Shown here piece by piece: positions 23,566-31,597 of a stretch of 32,761 nucleotides of DNA. The notes under the pieces are model-generated. The model was not told where the DNA came from. It saw only the letters and a program-made list of their open reading frames with translations, and did no database searches. The first letter of the stretch is position 1; each line of letters begins with the position of its first letter. The stretch lies in contig CAMNFR010000025.1 in the NCBI GenBank assembly GCA_946537305.1, forward strand, positions 1 to 32,761. The letters run 5' to 3'. This DNA is from an uncultured Lachnospiraceae bacterium (lineage in GTDB: Bacteria > Bacillota > Clostridia > Lachnospirales > Lachnospiraceae). A program made the translations under genes and the position numbers.

Positions 23566-23600
23566 GATGATTTGTAATGACTCAAAGAGGTGAATAAATC

Positions 23601-24980
23601 ATGTCACAATCCCGGACGATTCAAAAAGAAAACAAAATGGGTACGGAGCCGATCGGCTCATTGCTGATCCGTATGTCCATCCCTATGATGTGTTCCATGC
23701 TGGTGCAGGCGTTCTACAATGTCGTGGACAGCATTTTCGTGTCTCGCATCAACGAGGCAGCCCTGACCGCAGTCTCCATGGCTTTCCCGGTACAGAATCT
23801 AATGATCGCGGTGGCGACCGGTACCGGCGTGGGTGTTAATGCGCTTCTTTCCCGCAGTCTGGGCGAGAAGAACCAGGAGCGCGCCAATGATACAGCCAAT
23901 GCGGCCATCTTTCTGGCGGTCATGAGCTGCATTGTATTCACGGTACTGGGCGCGTTCGGATCCCATGCATTCATGGCAGCGCAGATCAGCCGGGCGGAGG
24001 CCTCCCGCGAGGCGCTGCTGCTGTACGGCACGCAGTACGTGCGCATTGTCACCACGCTGTCCTTTGGTATTTTCGGTCAGATTGCATTTGAAAAAATCAT
24101 GCAGTCCACAGGACGGACCGTGATGACCATGCTTACCCAGGGCATAGGTGCCATTATCAATATTATTTTGGATCCTATCCTGATCTTTGGTCTGTTCGGG
24201 GCGCCTCGGCTGGAGGTGGTCGGCGCGGCGCTGGCCACGGTGACGGGACAGATCCTGGGCATGTTCTTAGGCGTCTATCTTTGCCTGCGGCATAATCCTG
24301 AGGTCACGCTTTCCTGGCGGGGCATTCTGAGACCGAAAAAAGACGTGATCGGCCAGATTTATGCGGTAGGTGTTCCATCTATATTAATGGCGTCCATCGG
24401 ATCGGTGATGACCTTCTGCATGAATAAGATCCTGATGGGCTTTACCGCCACGGCTACAGCTGTTTTCGGCGTCTATTTCAAGATCCAGAGTTTCTTCTTT
24501 ATGCCTATGTTCGGTCTGAACAACGGCATGGTGCCGATCGTGGCGTATAACTACGGTGCCCGGAACCGCATACGTGTACTGGACGCACAGAAATATGCCA
24601 TGCGCTATGCGTACGGCATCATGGCAGTCGGCCTGTTCGTATTTGAAGTGTTTCCGGATAAGGTGCTGGCGCTGTTCAACGCGTCTGAGAACATGCTGGC
24701 TATCGGCATGCCGGCGCTGCGCATCATCTGTACCAGCTATGTGTTCGCGGCGTTCTGTATTGTCAGCAGCTCTTTCTTTCAGGCGCTCGGCAACAGTGTC
24801 TACAGCCTGATCATCTCTCTGGTCCGGCAGCTGGGCGTTCTGGTGCCCGTGGCGTTTCTGATGTCCCTGACGGGGAACCTGCTGCTGGTGTGGCTGTCTT
24901 ATCCCATTGCAGAACTGGCTTCGGTCACACTGGCGGCTATTTTCCGCCGGCGGATCATGCGTGAAAAACTGGATTTCTAG
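23601..24980 (+). CDS. MATE-family efflux transporter
   Basis: A 459-aa membrane protein with about 12 helices in two related halves. Typical features are the N-terminal GSLLIRMSIPMMCSMLVQAFYNVVDSIFVS pattern (read as MSIPMMCSMLVQAFYNVVDS), the GTGVGVNALLSRSLG repeat, and the second-half SIGSVMTFCMNKIL and GLNNGMVPIVAYNYGA segments. MATE pumps use H+ or Na+ gradients to expel cationic drugs, toxins or other small molecules. AGAGGTGA lies 8 nt before the ATG. The stop is 12 bp before a serine hydrolase gene, so the two are co-transcribed. The exported substrate is unknown. Confidence 0.93.
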   Translation: MSQSRTIQKENKMGTEPIGSLLIRMSIPMMCSMLVQAFYNVVDSIFVSRINEAALTAVSMAFPVQNLMIAVATGTGVGVNALLSRSLGEKNQERANDTANAAIFLAVMSCIVFTVLGAFGSHAFMAAQISRAEASREALLLYGTQYVRIVTTLSFGIFGQIAFEKIMQSTGRTVMTMLTQGIGAIINIILDPILIFGLFGAPRLEVVGAALATVTGQILGMFLGVYLCLRHNPEVTLSWRGILRPKKDVIGQIYAVGVPSILMASIGSVMTFCMNKILMGFTATATAVFGVYFKIQSFFFMPMFGLNNGMVPIVAYNYGARNRIRVLDAQKYAMRYAYGIMAVGLFVFEVFPDKVLALFNASENMLAIGMPALRIICTSYVFAAFCIVSSSFFQALGNSVYSLIISLVRQLGVLVPVAFLMSLTGNLLLVWLSYPIAELASVTLAAIFRRRIMREKLDF

Positions 24981-24992
24981 GAGGAAAAGGAA

Positions 24993-25883
24993 ATGCTGAC
25001 ACAGAATCAATTTGATTTTTTCTGCCGCGCGATCGCGGATTTTGGCGTGAAGCATGTGATCATCCGGCAGCATGACCGCGAGATCTTTCGACATCATTTT
25101 GAGCCGGAGGCGCCCTGCGGCCAGTTTTCTATCACCAAAAGCTTTACCGGTACGGCCGTTGGCTTTGCGGTGGAAGAAGGACTGTTCGCACTGGAGGACC
25201 GGGTCATCGATCTTTTTCCCGATGAAGCGCCGAAGAATCCCAGCCCCCAGTGGCAGGCACTGACCGTGAAGCATCTGCTGACCATGCAGATGGGCTTTGA
25301 CCGCCAGTATCTGATGGGATACCAGCGAAAGACCATGAAGGAAACGGACTGGGTGGATTTTGTATTCCGTCAGCCGATGCCGGATTACCCCGGGCGCTAC
25401 TTTAAATACAGCAATGCCGGCCCGTATCTGGCGGGCATTCTGGTGGAGCGTACGAGCGGCGAGGAACTGATCGATTATCTGATGCCCCGTCTGCTGGAGC
25501 CGCTTGGGATTGCCCGTCCTGAATGGGGGCGTGATCCACTGGGCCACGTATTTGGGGCCAGCGATATGGTAATGACTACGGAGGAGGTCTCCCGCTTCGG
25601 CCAGCTCTATCTGGACCGAGGCCGTTGGAAGGGGGAGCAGATCCTGCCGCCTGCCTGGGTCAAGAAGGTATGGGATACTACCATCAGTACAGAAGAAGGG
25701 CAGAACGATTACAGCCTGCTTTTCTGGCGGGGCCGGTACGATTCTATCTGCTCCGTGGGGCGCAACGGACAGTACTGCAGCCTGGTGCCGGAAAAAGATT
25801 TGGTGGTGACCATCAACAGCTTTGATACCACGAATGAGAATCTGATGGAATATGTGTGGACGTATCTGTATCCGCACCTGTAA
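24993..25883 (+). CDS. Serine beta-lactamase-like hydrolase (class C fold)
   Basis: A 296-aa protein of the beta-lactamase/transpeptidase-like family. The SxxK motif is Ser46-Ile-Thr-Lys49 and the YxN motif is Tyr139-Ser-Asn141; the third KTG-type box appears replaced by GRNGQYCS near residue 258. No signal peptide is seen, so it may act in the cytosol, unlike true secreted beta-lactamases. Such proteins are often esterases or peptidases. AGGAGG lies near the ATG, 12 bp behind the MATE gene. Its 3' end is 6 bp from the convergent YqeC-like gene and no terminator lies between. Substrate unknown. Confidence 0.85.
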   Translation: MLTQNQFDFFCRAIADFGVKHVIIRQHDREIFRHHFEPEAPCGQFSITKSFTGTAVGFAVEEGLFALEDRVIDLFPDEAPKNPSPQWQALTVKHLLTMQMGFDRQYLMGYQRKTMKETDWVDFVFRQPMPDYPGRYFKYSNAGPYLAGILVERTSGEELIDYLMPRLLEPLGIARPEWGRDPLGHVFGASDMVMTTEEVSRFGQLYLDRGRWKGEQILPPAWVKKVWDTTISTEEGQNDYSLLFWRGRYDSICSVGRNGQYCSLVPEKDLVVTINSFDTTNENLMEYVWTYLYPHL

Positions 25884-25889
25884 TAATAA

Positions 25890-26663
25890 TCACACTTCAT
25901 CCTGCTGCAGAGTCCCCCAGGCTCCGACAATACCGGCGCCGTCCAGCGTCTTCAGAATGCGCAAAGCGGCATGCTGCAGTTCGGGGGAATCCGCCTGATT
26001 CAGGAAAACACGGAAGGCGCCCCTTGCGTTCTTCCTGCCACCCTCCGGGGCTGAGAGAATAGAGGCAATCAGCTCCTCTGTCACCTGATCGCCGGAGGAA
26101 AATTCATTCGGAATATCCTCCGCACGGTATATGACCTCATGGCAAGGACGTCCCAGGGCGGAAAGACCCGCCACGCAGACAGTACAGGCAGTCGCCTCCG
26201 GAATGACAGGCTCCCAGGGAGCGGGCCATTTCAGCGGGAGCCTTCGGGAGCCGTCACCTTCCACCAGCAGAATGTCGGCCTGCTCCCGGAGATAGATGAA
26301 GTCCTCGGCAGACGGAGCAGTGACCTTGCAGGCATTTTCCGGATCAGGGGCGGCGGCAAAGACCAGCTTTTCAGAAGCCAGCAGCGTAGGGATACGCTCC
26401 CTGGCTTCTTTTTCGTGCATACATACAAACGATACCCCTTGATACGCCGGATGATCAGCTGTTCCGGAGCAGGGGCGTCCCATGTGGGTGGTGGTAGTGA
26501 TCACGGTCCGATACCCGGAGGCAGCCAGTTCCCGGCCCAGGGTGAAAAGCAGGCTTGTCTTCCCGCCGGCACCAACGGCCGTGATCACGCTTCCGGGCGT
26601 AATCGTCACGGAGAGAGCCTCTGTGAGCGTCGTCTTTTGTTCAAGATGATTTCCATACACCAT
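25890..26663 (-). CDS. yqeC: YqeC-like selenium-dependent hydroxylase accessory protein
   Basis: A 257-aa cytosolic P-loop protein. It has GAGGKTS (31-37) as a Walker-A-like loop after SVITAV, TVITTTTHMG, and the family segment LLVEGDGSRRLPLKWP (133 onward) with EPVIP soon after. This matches the YqeC family linked to selenium-dependent molybdenum hydroxylase maturation. Usual partners (yqeB, xdhC or mocA-like genes, selD, a molybdenum hydroxylase) are absent here, so it stands alone. The ATG at 26663 has an AAGAAGGA site about 12 nt upstream. It is convergent with the serine hydrolase. Family call fairly good; the biochemical role is not established. Confidence 0.82.
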   Translation of the reverse strand: MVYGNHLEQKTTLTEALSVTITPGSVITAVGAGGKTSLLFTLGRELAASGYRTVITTTTHMGRPCSGTADHPAYQGVSFVCMHEKEARERIPTLLASEKLVFAAAPDPENACKVTAPSAEDFIYLREQADILLVEGDGSRRLPLKWPAPWEPVIPEATACTVCVAGLSALGRPCHEVIYRAEDIPNEFSSGDQVTEELIASILSAPEGGRKNARGAFRVFLNQADSPELQHAALRILKTLDGAGIVGAWGTLQQDEV

Positions 26664-26717
26664 AATGATAAGATGTCCTTCTTACATGATTGTAAATTCG
26701 CAGTCCTGCGCATCCTC

Positions 26718-26726
26718 ATTATATCA
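26718..26726 (-). promoter_or_regulatory. Extended -10 promoter of the YqeC-like gene
   Basis: On the minus strand TGATATAAT (TATAAT at 26718-26723) is an extended -10 about 55 bp before the ATG. No clear -35 is visible. Confidence 0.45.
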
Positions 26727-26813
26727 GAGGCAGGCGGCAAAATCGAGAAAAAGCGATATCACATTTGTCCGGGATGTTTGTTTTCGGCGGGACTGTGAAT
26801 CGCCGGCATTATC

Positions 26814-26822
26814 TGCTATACT
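26814..26822 (+). promoter_or_regulatory. Extended -10 promoter of the RNA methyltransferase gene
   Basis: TGCTATACT (26814-26822) is an extended -10 with only a weak TGTGAA at the -35 position (26794-26799). It gives a short leader to the ATG at 26859. Confidence 0.5.
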
Positions 26823-26858
26823 GGTACCAGAATCATTATCCAAGGAAGGCAGACCGAT

Positions 26859-27701
26859 ATGACAATTATTCCTGTGAAAGAATGGATGACCCCGGCGCTG
26901 GAGATCTTTCATACACTCTCAGAACCGCAGCTGCTGCATTATTATGAACCGGACCTGGGGCTGTTCATGGCAGAGAGCCCGAACGTGATCCTTCGTGCCC
27001 TGGCAGCAGGGTATGAGCCGGTCAGCGTTCTTATGGAGGAACGGCATGTGAACGGGCGAGGCGCAGAGGTACTGGAGCAGCTGGCAGGGTGGGATATTCC
27101 GGCCTATACGGCGGATCCGGCCGTCATGAATCGCATGGAAGGATTTTCTCAGGAGAAACTTTCTCTTACCCGGGGCGTACTCTGTGCCATGCGGAGAAAA
27201 AGCCTGCCGGCGCCGGAGTATGTCATCGCCGGCGCAAAGCGCGTCGCGGTGCTGGAGGAAGTCGTGAATCCCACCAACGTGGGAGCTATATTCCGTTCAG
27301 CGGCAGCGCTTGGTATGGATGCGGTGCTGCTTACCGCCGGCTGCAGCGATCCGCTGTACCGGAGAGCGATACGTGTAAGCATGGGCACGGTGTTTCAGAT
27401 TCCCTGGGCGTTTTTTCCTGCGGAAAGCTGGCCGAAGGAAGGAATCCGGACTCTTGAGAAAGAGGGATTTCACACGGTCGCCATGGCCCTTACGGATGAT
27501 TCCATCGCGATTGATGACGAAAATCTTCTGAGAAAAGAAAAAATCGCCATCGTGCTTGGTACGGAGGGGGATGGGCTTCGGGAAGAAACGATTTCTGCCT
27601 GCAGCGACACCGTAAAAATCCCGATGTATCACGGCGTGGACTCCCTGAATGTGGCAGCTGCCAGTGCGGTCGCGTTCTGGGCTATTCGCCGGGTGCAGTA
27701 A
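26859..27701 (+). CDS. TrmH/SpoU-family RNA 2'-O-methyltransferase
   Basis: A 280-aa SAM-dependent methyltransferase of the knotted SPOUT fold. Motif 1 is EEVVNPTNVGAIFRSAAALG (133-152) with the catalytic Arg146, motif 2 is IVLGTEGDGL (231-240), motif 3 is IPMYHGVDSLNVAAA (254-268). The N-terminal about 110 residues are an RNA-binding substrate domain. It should methylate a ribose in rRNA or tRNA; the position cannot be predicted. AAGGAAGG precedes the ATG. It is a single gene; a weak AT-rich stem (ACTTATT/AATAAGT, 27702-27727) follows the stop but has no T tract. Confidence 0.93.
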   Translation: MTIIPVKEWMTPALEIFHTLSEPQLLHYYEPDLGLFMAESPNVILRALAAGYEPVSVLMEERHVNGRGAEVLEQLAGWDIPAYTADPAVMNRMEGFSQEKLSLTRGVLCAMRRKSLPAPEYVIAGAKRVAVLEEVVNPTNVGAIFRSAAALGMDAVLLTAGCSDPLYRRAIRVSMGTVFQIPWAFFPAESWPKEGIRTLEKEGFHTVAMALTDDSIAIDDENLLRKEKIAIVLGTEGDGLREETISACSDTVKIPMYHGVDSLNVAAASAVAFWAIRRVQ

Positions 27702-27744
27702 ACTTATTAAAAACTTAAGAAATAAGTAACACTTTCTTCCTTGC

Positions 27745-27774
27745 TTACGGCCTTGAAAAGTGATAGTTTATAAT
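27745..27774 (+). promoter_or_regulatory. Promoter of the SH3/LRR protein gene
   Basis: A consensus TATAAT (27769-27774) has only a weak TTACGG (27745-27750) 18 bp upstream. The leader to the ATG at 27853 is about 70 nt. Confidence 0.5.
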
Positions 27775-27852
27775 TGTCATCACGTATATAGGTCATTGCA
27801 ATTTTGGGAACACAGCGAAAATATCGCCGCTGCATCAGGAAGGAGGATAGTT

Positions 27853-29127
27853 ATGAAACGTGGAACGCGAAGTTTGTTATGGAGCCTGTTGCTGTTGGCC
27901 TGTCTGCTGCTCCCCATGACAGCCAGGGCTGAGGGAGCACTGAAAGGGCTGGATGAAAGCCAGTACAAAACATCTGAACTGGCAGCGGTCTCAGCGAATG
28001 TATATACCGGGAAGACAACGGCAGATCTGAATCTCCGGAAGGAGATGAAGCTGGAAAAAACCAATATTCTGCAGGTCATTCCCAAAGGGAAAGTGGTCGT
28101 CATCCTCAGCCGGGAAAAGGACAACTGGTACCAGGTGCAGTACAAGGACGCCAAGGGTTATGTAAAGGGCGGCTATCTGATCGACAATCCGGATGTCCGT
28201 GAGGCAACATCCAATCTGAGAGTCCGCTCTGCCATGGATACCTCCGCCAATAATGTGGTGGTCACCATCCCCAAGGGAGGGAAGGTTGAAGTCATTGAAA
28301 GCAAGGAAAAAGGATGGCTCTATGTTTGCTATCAGGGCAAATTCGGGTACGCCTCCGGCTCTTATCTGAAGGGCGGTGAATCCGCAAAGACCATCGATCT
28401 GAAAAATGTCCGCTTTGATGACAGGATCATGTACTACGACGGAGAGTATCATAAGCTTCCTGTAGTAAAAAATCTGCCGGCAGGAGTCAAGGTCACCTAC
28501 AGCTCCACGGCGACACATAAAAATCTGGGTGAGTACAAGGTAAAGGCCACCTTCTCCGCGAAGAACGGCAAGGATAAGCTGAAAAATGCCGGCGCTAAAA
28601 CCGCAAAGCTGATCATCACGGTGCAGAAGAATGGCCTCTACAAAACAAGCAGCCTGAAGGTCCGGGTGACAAAGGTCAGCCTGAAGGGTGAGGGGACCGT
28701 GAAGGTCGTCGCACCTGCCAGCAAAAAAGTGAAAACCGTGAAGATCCCGGCGACCGTCAAAATCGGCGGAGTAAAATTTGGGGTCACAGAAATCGGCAGA
28801 AGAGCCTTCTATGAGTGTAAGAAGCTGAAGGAGGCGAAGGTGGGCAAGCAGGTAAAGACAATCGGAAAGAGTGCTTTTGCGCAGTGCCCGAAGCTGACCA
28901 GTGTTACGCTGGGATCCTCCGTGAAGACACTGGACGCCAGGGTCTTTAAGGGAGATAAGAAACTGGCCAAGATTACCATTAAATCCGAAAAACTGAAGAA
29001 AGTCGGTAAGAATGTCTTCCGCGGGATTTCCCCCAAGGCGGTCATCAAGGTGCCGAAGAAGAAACTGAAAAAGTATCGGAAACTCCTGGCAGGAAAAGGT
29101 CAGGGCGCCGGTGTTGTCATACAATAA
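27853..29127 (+). CDS. Secreted protein with two SH3 domains and BspA-like leucine-rich repeats
   Basis: A 424-aa exported protein. A signal peptide (MKRGTRSLLW and a Leu-rich core, cut near ARA at 24-26) is followed by two bacterial SH3 domains (about 55-112 with ADLNLRKEM and WYQVQYKDAKGYVKGGYL, and 117-175 with SNLRVRSAMD and GWLYVCYQGKFGYASGSYL). A beta-rich MBG-like region spans 185-258. A C-terminal LRR_5 block (about 290-400) shows VTEIGRRAFYECKKLKEAKV, then IGKSAFAQCPKLTSVTLG repeats. The tail is Lys-rich. It may bind the cell wall and present an adhesive LRR face; the function is not established. AGGAGG lies 7 nt before the ATG. Confidence 0.85.
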   Translation: MKRGTRSLLWSLLLLACLLLPMTARAEGALKGLDESQYKTSELAAVSANVYTGKTTADLNLRKEMKLEKTNILQVIPKGKVVVILSREKDNWYQVQYKDAKGYVKGGYLIDNPDVREATSNLRVRSAMDTSANNVVVTIPKGGKVEVIESKEKGWLYVCYQGKFGYASGSYLKGGESAKTIDLKNVRFDDRIMYYDGEYHKLPVVKNLPAGVKVTYSSTATHKNLGEYKVKATFSAKNGKDKLKNAGAKTAKLIITVQKNGLYKTSSLKVRVTKVSLKGEGTVKVVAPASKKVKTVKIPATVKIGGVKFGVTEIGRRAFYECKKLKEAKVGKQVKTIGKSAFAQCPKLTSVTLGSSVKTLDARVFKGDKKLAKITIKSEKLKKVGKNVFRGISPKAVIKVPKKKLKKYRKLLAGKGQGAGVVIQ

Positions 29128-29167
29128 AAACCGGAAGAGAGCCAGTGCATCAGGCTCGCCGGATCAT

Positions 29168-29204
29168 AAAACCCCGCCGCTGCAGAAGCGGCGGGGTTTT
29201 GTGA
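29168..29204 (+). terminator. Terminator after the SH3/LRR gene
   Basis: AAAACCCCGCCGC (29168-29180) and GCGGCGGGGTTTT (29188-29200) form a perfect 13-bp stem with a 7-nt loop, ending in a T run. A smaller GAGCC/GGCTC stem (29139-29157) precedes it. Confidence 0.9.
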
Positions 29205-29205
29205 T

Positions 29206-29234
29206 TTGACATTCGGTGCCGGGAAACGTATAAT
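29206..29234 (+). promoter_or_regulatory. Consensus promoter of the amidohydrolase gene
   Basis: TTGACA (29206-29211) and TATAAT (29229-29234) with a 17-bp spacer match the sigma-A consensus perfectly. The leader is short (about 25 nt). A high basal expression is expected. Confidence 0.9.
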
Positions 29235-29265
29235 CTTCATGACTACAACAAAAGAGGAATAATTC

Positions 29266-30132
29266 ATGATCATCGATATCCATACCCACACCTTTCCGGC
29301 GAAGATCGCTTCAGGAACAATTGACAAGCTGAGCCGCACGGCGCACATTGAGCCCCATGTCGATGGCACGGAGGCCGGCCTGAAGGCATCTATGAAGCAG
29401 GCCGGCGTGGATATTTCTGTAATCCTTCCGGTGGCCACAGCGGCCCGTCAGGTGCAGAAGGTCAACGATGCTTCCGCACGGATCAACGAAAGGGAAGCGC
29501 GTGAAGCCATCCCCGGCGAACCCCGCCTGCTGTCTCTGGGCTGCATGCATCCGGATTTTGAAGGATATTATGAAGAACTGGCTCGCATGAAAGACCTGGG
29601 CCTTCACGGATTTAAGATCCATCCGGTTTATCAGGATGTGAATATCAACGATATCCGGTACCTGCGCATTTTTGAGAGAGCGGCAGAGCTGGGATTCCTG
29701 GTCATCACCCACGCGGGGGACGACATCGGATTTCCCGGTGCCATCCGATGCCATCCCCGGATGTGCCGGGAAGTGATCGATACCGTGGGAGATTTCCCCT
29801 TCATTCTGGCCCATATGGGAGGCTGGAGGAACTGGGAGGAAGTGGCAGAGAACCTGGCGGGGACCAAGGCTTATATTGATACCGCTTTTTCCGGCGGCGC
29901 CTTCACGCCGTTGGCCGACGGTCACTATGCCCCGGAGGAGACAGAAATGCTTACGGCGGATGCTTTTACAGAAATCATCCGTGCTTTCGGGGCAGACAGG
30001 GTGCTCTTTGGCACAGACAGCCCCTGGGCCGGCCAGAAAGAAAGTCTGGCCTTCCTGCAGGGGCTGCCGCTGACATCAGAAGAAAAAAAGAAAATACTGG
30101 GGGATAATGCGCTCCGTCTTTTGTCAAGATAA
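29266..30132 (+). CDS. Amidohydrolase-family (ACMSD-like) TIM-barrel protein
   Basis: A 288-aa cytosolic metallo-enzyme of the amidohydrolase_2 type (decarboxylases and hydrolases). Metal and active-site residues in order: His6 and His8 in DIHTHTF, His119 in FKIHPVY, His149 in VITHAGDD, His183 in LAHMGG, and Asp251 in FGTDSPW. The set matches mononuclear Zn members. Substrate is unknown. AGAGGAA lies 8 nt before the ATG. Its stop overlaps the end of the convergent aminotransferase gene by 9 bp (30124-30132), so the two messages are antisense at their ends. Confidence 0.9.
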   Translation: MIIDIHTHTFPAKIASGTIDKLSRTAHIEPHVDGTEAGLKASMKQAGVDISVILPVATAARQVQKVNDASARINEREAREAIPGEPRLLSLGCMHPDFEGYYEELARMKDLGLHGFKIHPVYQDVNINDIRYLRIFERAAELGFLVITHAGDDIGFPGAIRCHPRMCREVIDTVGDFPFILAHMGGWRNWEEVAENLAGTKAYIDTAFSGGAFTPLADGHYAPEETEMLTADAFTEIIRAFGADRVLFGTDSPWAGQKESLAFLQGLPLTSEEKKKILGDNALRLLSR

Positions 30133-31338
30133 ACCAAAGACCTCGGCGTCCAATCTGGCGAAAGCCTCCTTTACGCGAGAGAGGGGCAGTGCCAGGTTCA
30201 TACGGATGGAGCAGGGACCATGGAAGGAACGCCCGTCCTGCCAGGCGACGCCCACATCCCAGCCAGCCTTCAGCAGGTCGTCCAGGGTCTTTCCGTGTGT
30301 TTTACACCACTCGGTGGCATCCAGGAAGAGCATGTAGGTGCCCTCCGGCTTTGCCACGGAAATGCCTTTGTAGTGCTCTGCGATATGGCTGCACGCGAAA
30401 TCTACATTTTCCGTGATCACCTGGCACAGCTCGTCCGTCCACGCCATGCCCTCCGGGCGATAGGCGCCGATCAGCGCGTACATGGAGAGCACATTCATGG
30501 AATTATAGTGCGTTTTCGCGGCGGAGGCGCGCATGCGGTCCCGCAGATAGGGATTGCAGATAATATGATAGCTGCCGATCAGCCCGGCCAGCGAAAATGT
30601 CTTGCTGGGGGCATAGAGAGCGATCACACGCTTTCGGGCATCTTCGCCCAGGGACAGCATCGGGATATGTGTATGGCCTTCCAGGATGATGTCCGACCAG
30701 ATCTCATCACAGATGACCACGCATTCATTGCGCCGGTAGACCTCCAGCGCCTTCTCCAGCTCTTCGCGCTCCCATACGCGGCCGCAGGGGTTATGCGGGC
30801 TGCAGAAGATGGCCAGATGAATGTGGTTTTCCTTTAGCTTCCGGTCCATGTCCTCGTAATCCATGCGCCAGACGCCCTGTGCGTCCTGCTTCAGCGGGCT
30901 CAGCACGATGGGGTAACCGGCCTCCGTCAGAGTGACCGTAAAGCCCATATAGGTGGGGCTGTGCAGCAAGATCTTATCCCCCGGACAGGCAAAAGCCCGC
31001 AGGGCAGAGGCCACGCCGCCCAGCACGCCGTTCTCATAGCCAATATATTCTGATTTCAGATCGGTCAGCTCGTGGCGCTCGCGCTGCCAGCGCAGAATGC
31101 TCTCATAATATTCCTCTCTGGGGCTGAAATATCCAAAGGAAGGGTGGGAGAGCCGTTCCTGTATAGCCAGGGTGATCGAGGGGCAGGCGGGGAAATTCAT
31201 ATCCGCCACCCACATGGGGATCACATCATAGCCTTCTTTCGGGCTGCCGGGGACAAAGCCGTCGGCCGCACCGATCGCATCCACCGCCAGCGCGTCTTTC
31301 CCTTTTCTGTCCATAATGGACGTAAAATCGTAGGTCAT
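30124..31338 (-). CDS. MalY/PatB-type PLP-dependent aminotransferase or C-S lyase
   Basis: A 404-aa fold-type I PLP enzyme. Features: VIPMWVADMNFPAC near the start, a conserved FGYFSPREEYYESI segment, ENGVLGG, SPHNPCGRVW (180-189), Asp211 in CDEIWSD, and the Schiff-base Lys246 in APSKTFSLAGL. MalY/PatB proteins are cystathionine beta-lyases that release homocysteine, H2S or thiols; some are aminotransferases. The ATG at 31338 is chosen because AAGGAGG stands exactly 7 nt away; a GTG one codon earlier is less likely. Monocistronic, with a palindrome in its leader. Exact substrate not resolved. Confidence 0.88.
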   Translation of the reverse strand: MTYDFTSIMDRKGKDALAVDAIGAADGFVPGSPKEGYDVIPMWVADMNFPACPSITLAIQERLSHPSFGYFSPREEYYESILRWQRERHELTDLKSEYIGYENGVLGGVASALRAFACPGDKILLHSPTYMGFTVTLTEAGYPIVLSPLKQDAQGVWRMDYEDMDRKLKENHIHLAIFCSPHNPCGRVWEREELEKALEVYRRNECVVICDEIWSDIILEGHTHIPMLSLGEDARKRVIALYAPSKTFSLAGLIGSYHIICNPYLRDRMRASAAKTHYNSMNVLSMYALIGAYRPEGMAWTDELCQVITENVDFACSHIAEHYKGISVAKPEGTYMLFLDATEWCKTHGKTLDDLLKAGWDVGVAWQDGRSFHGPCSIRMNLALPLSRVKEAFARLDAEVFGLS

Positions 31339-31366
31339 CACAAATCCTCCTTATGCGGCTGAAACA

Positions 31367-31385
31367 CAAATGTCGTTGACATTTG
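31367..31385 (-). promoter_or_regulatory. Palindrome in the leader of the MalY/PatB gene
   Basis: CAAATGTC (31367-31374) and GACATTTG (31378-31385) form a perfect 8-bp inverted repeat with a 3-nt centre. It lies between the promoter and the ribosome binding site, about 20 nt past the -10. It could be a repressor operator or an RNA hairpin. Confidence 0.5.
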
Positions 31386-31408
31386 GTGAAAATATTCCGC
31401 CGCGGATC

Positions 31409-31417
31409 ATTATAACA
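31409..31417 (-). promoter_or_regulatory. Extended -10 promoter of the MalY/PatB gene
   Basis: On the minus strand TGTTATAAT (TATAAT at 31409-31414) is an extended -10, with a weak TGGTAT at the -35 position. The leader is about 65 nt to the ATG. Confidence 0.6.
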
Positions 31418-31510
31418 CAGGTGCGGCAGATATACCACATTCTGATCCCTGGGTTATTTGATGATTCTATAAATGTCTTGGTCCATCAGCGGAAATAATC
31501 CGCCCTCTCC

Positions 31511-31540
31511 TTGACGTGAATTTCGTGGATTTGTTATAAT
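31511..31540 (+). promoter_or_regulatory. Promoter of the HgdB/double-cubane-type gene
   Basis: TTGACG (31511-31516) and an extended TGTTATAAT (TATAAT at 31535-31540) are separated by 18 bp. The leader is about 50 nt. Confidence 0.75.
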
Positions 31541-31597
31541 ATTAGTTACGTGCGGCCAGATGTTACAGGCATCAGGTCCGATCAGGAGGAAAAACAT

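Noticed and set aside
24384-25877. Minus-strand open frame of 497 codons across the MATE and hydrolase genes
   Set aside because: It runs antisense to two well-supported genes, is rich in His, Gln and Arg as shadow frames are, and has no domain.
24993-25883. Call as a true antibiotic beta-lactamase
   Set aside because: No signal peptide and no clear KTG box; only the fold family is supported.
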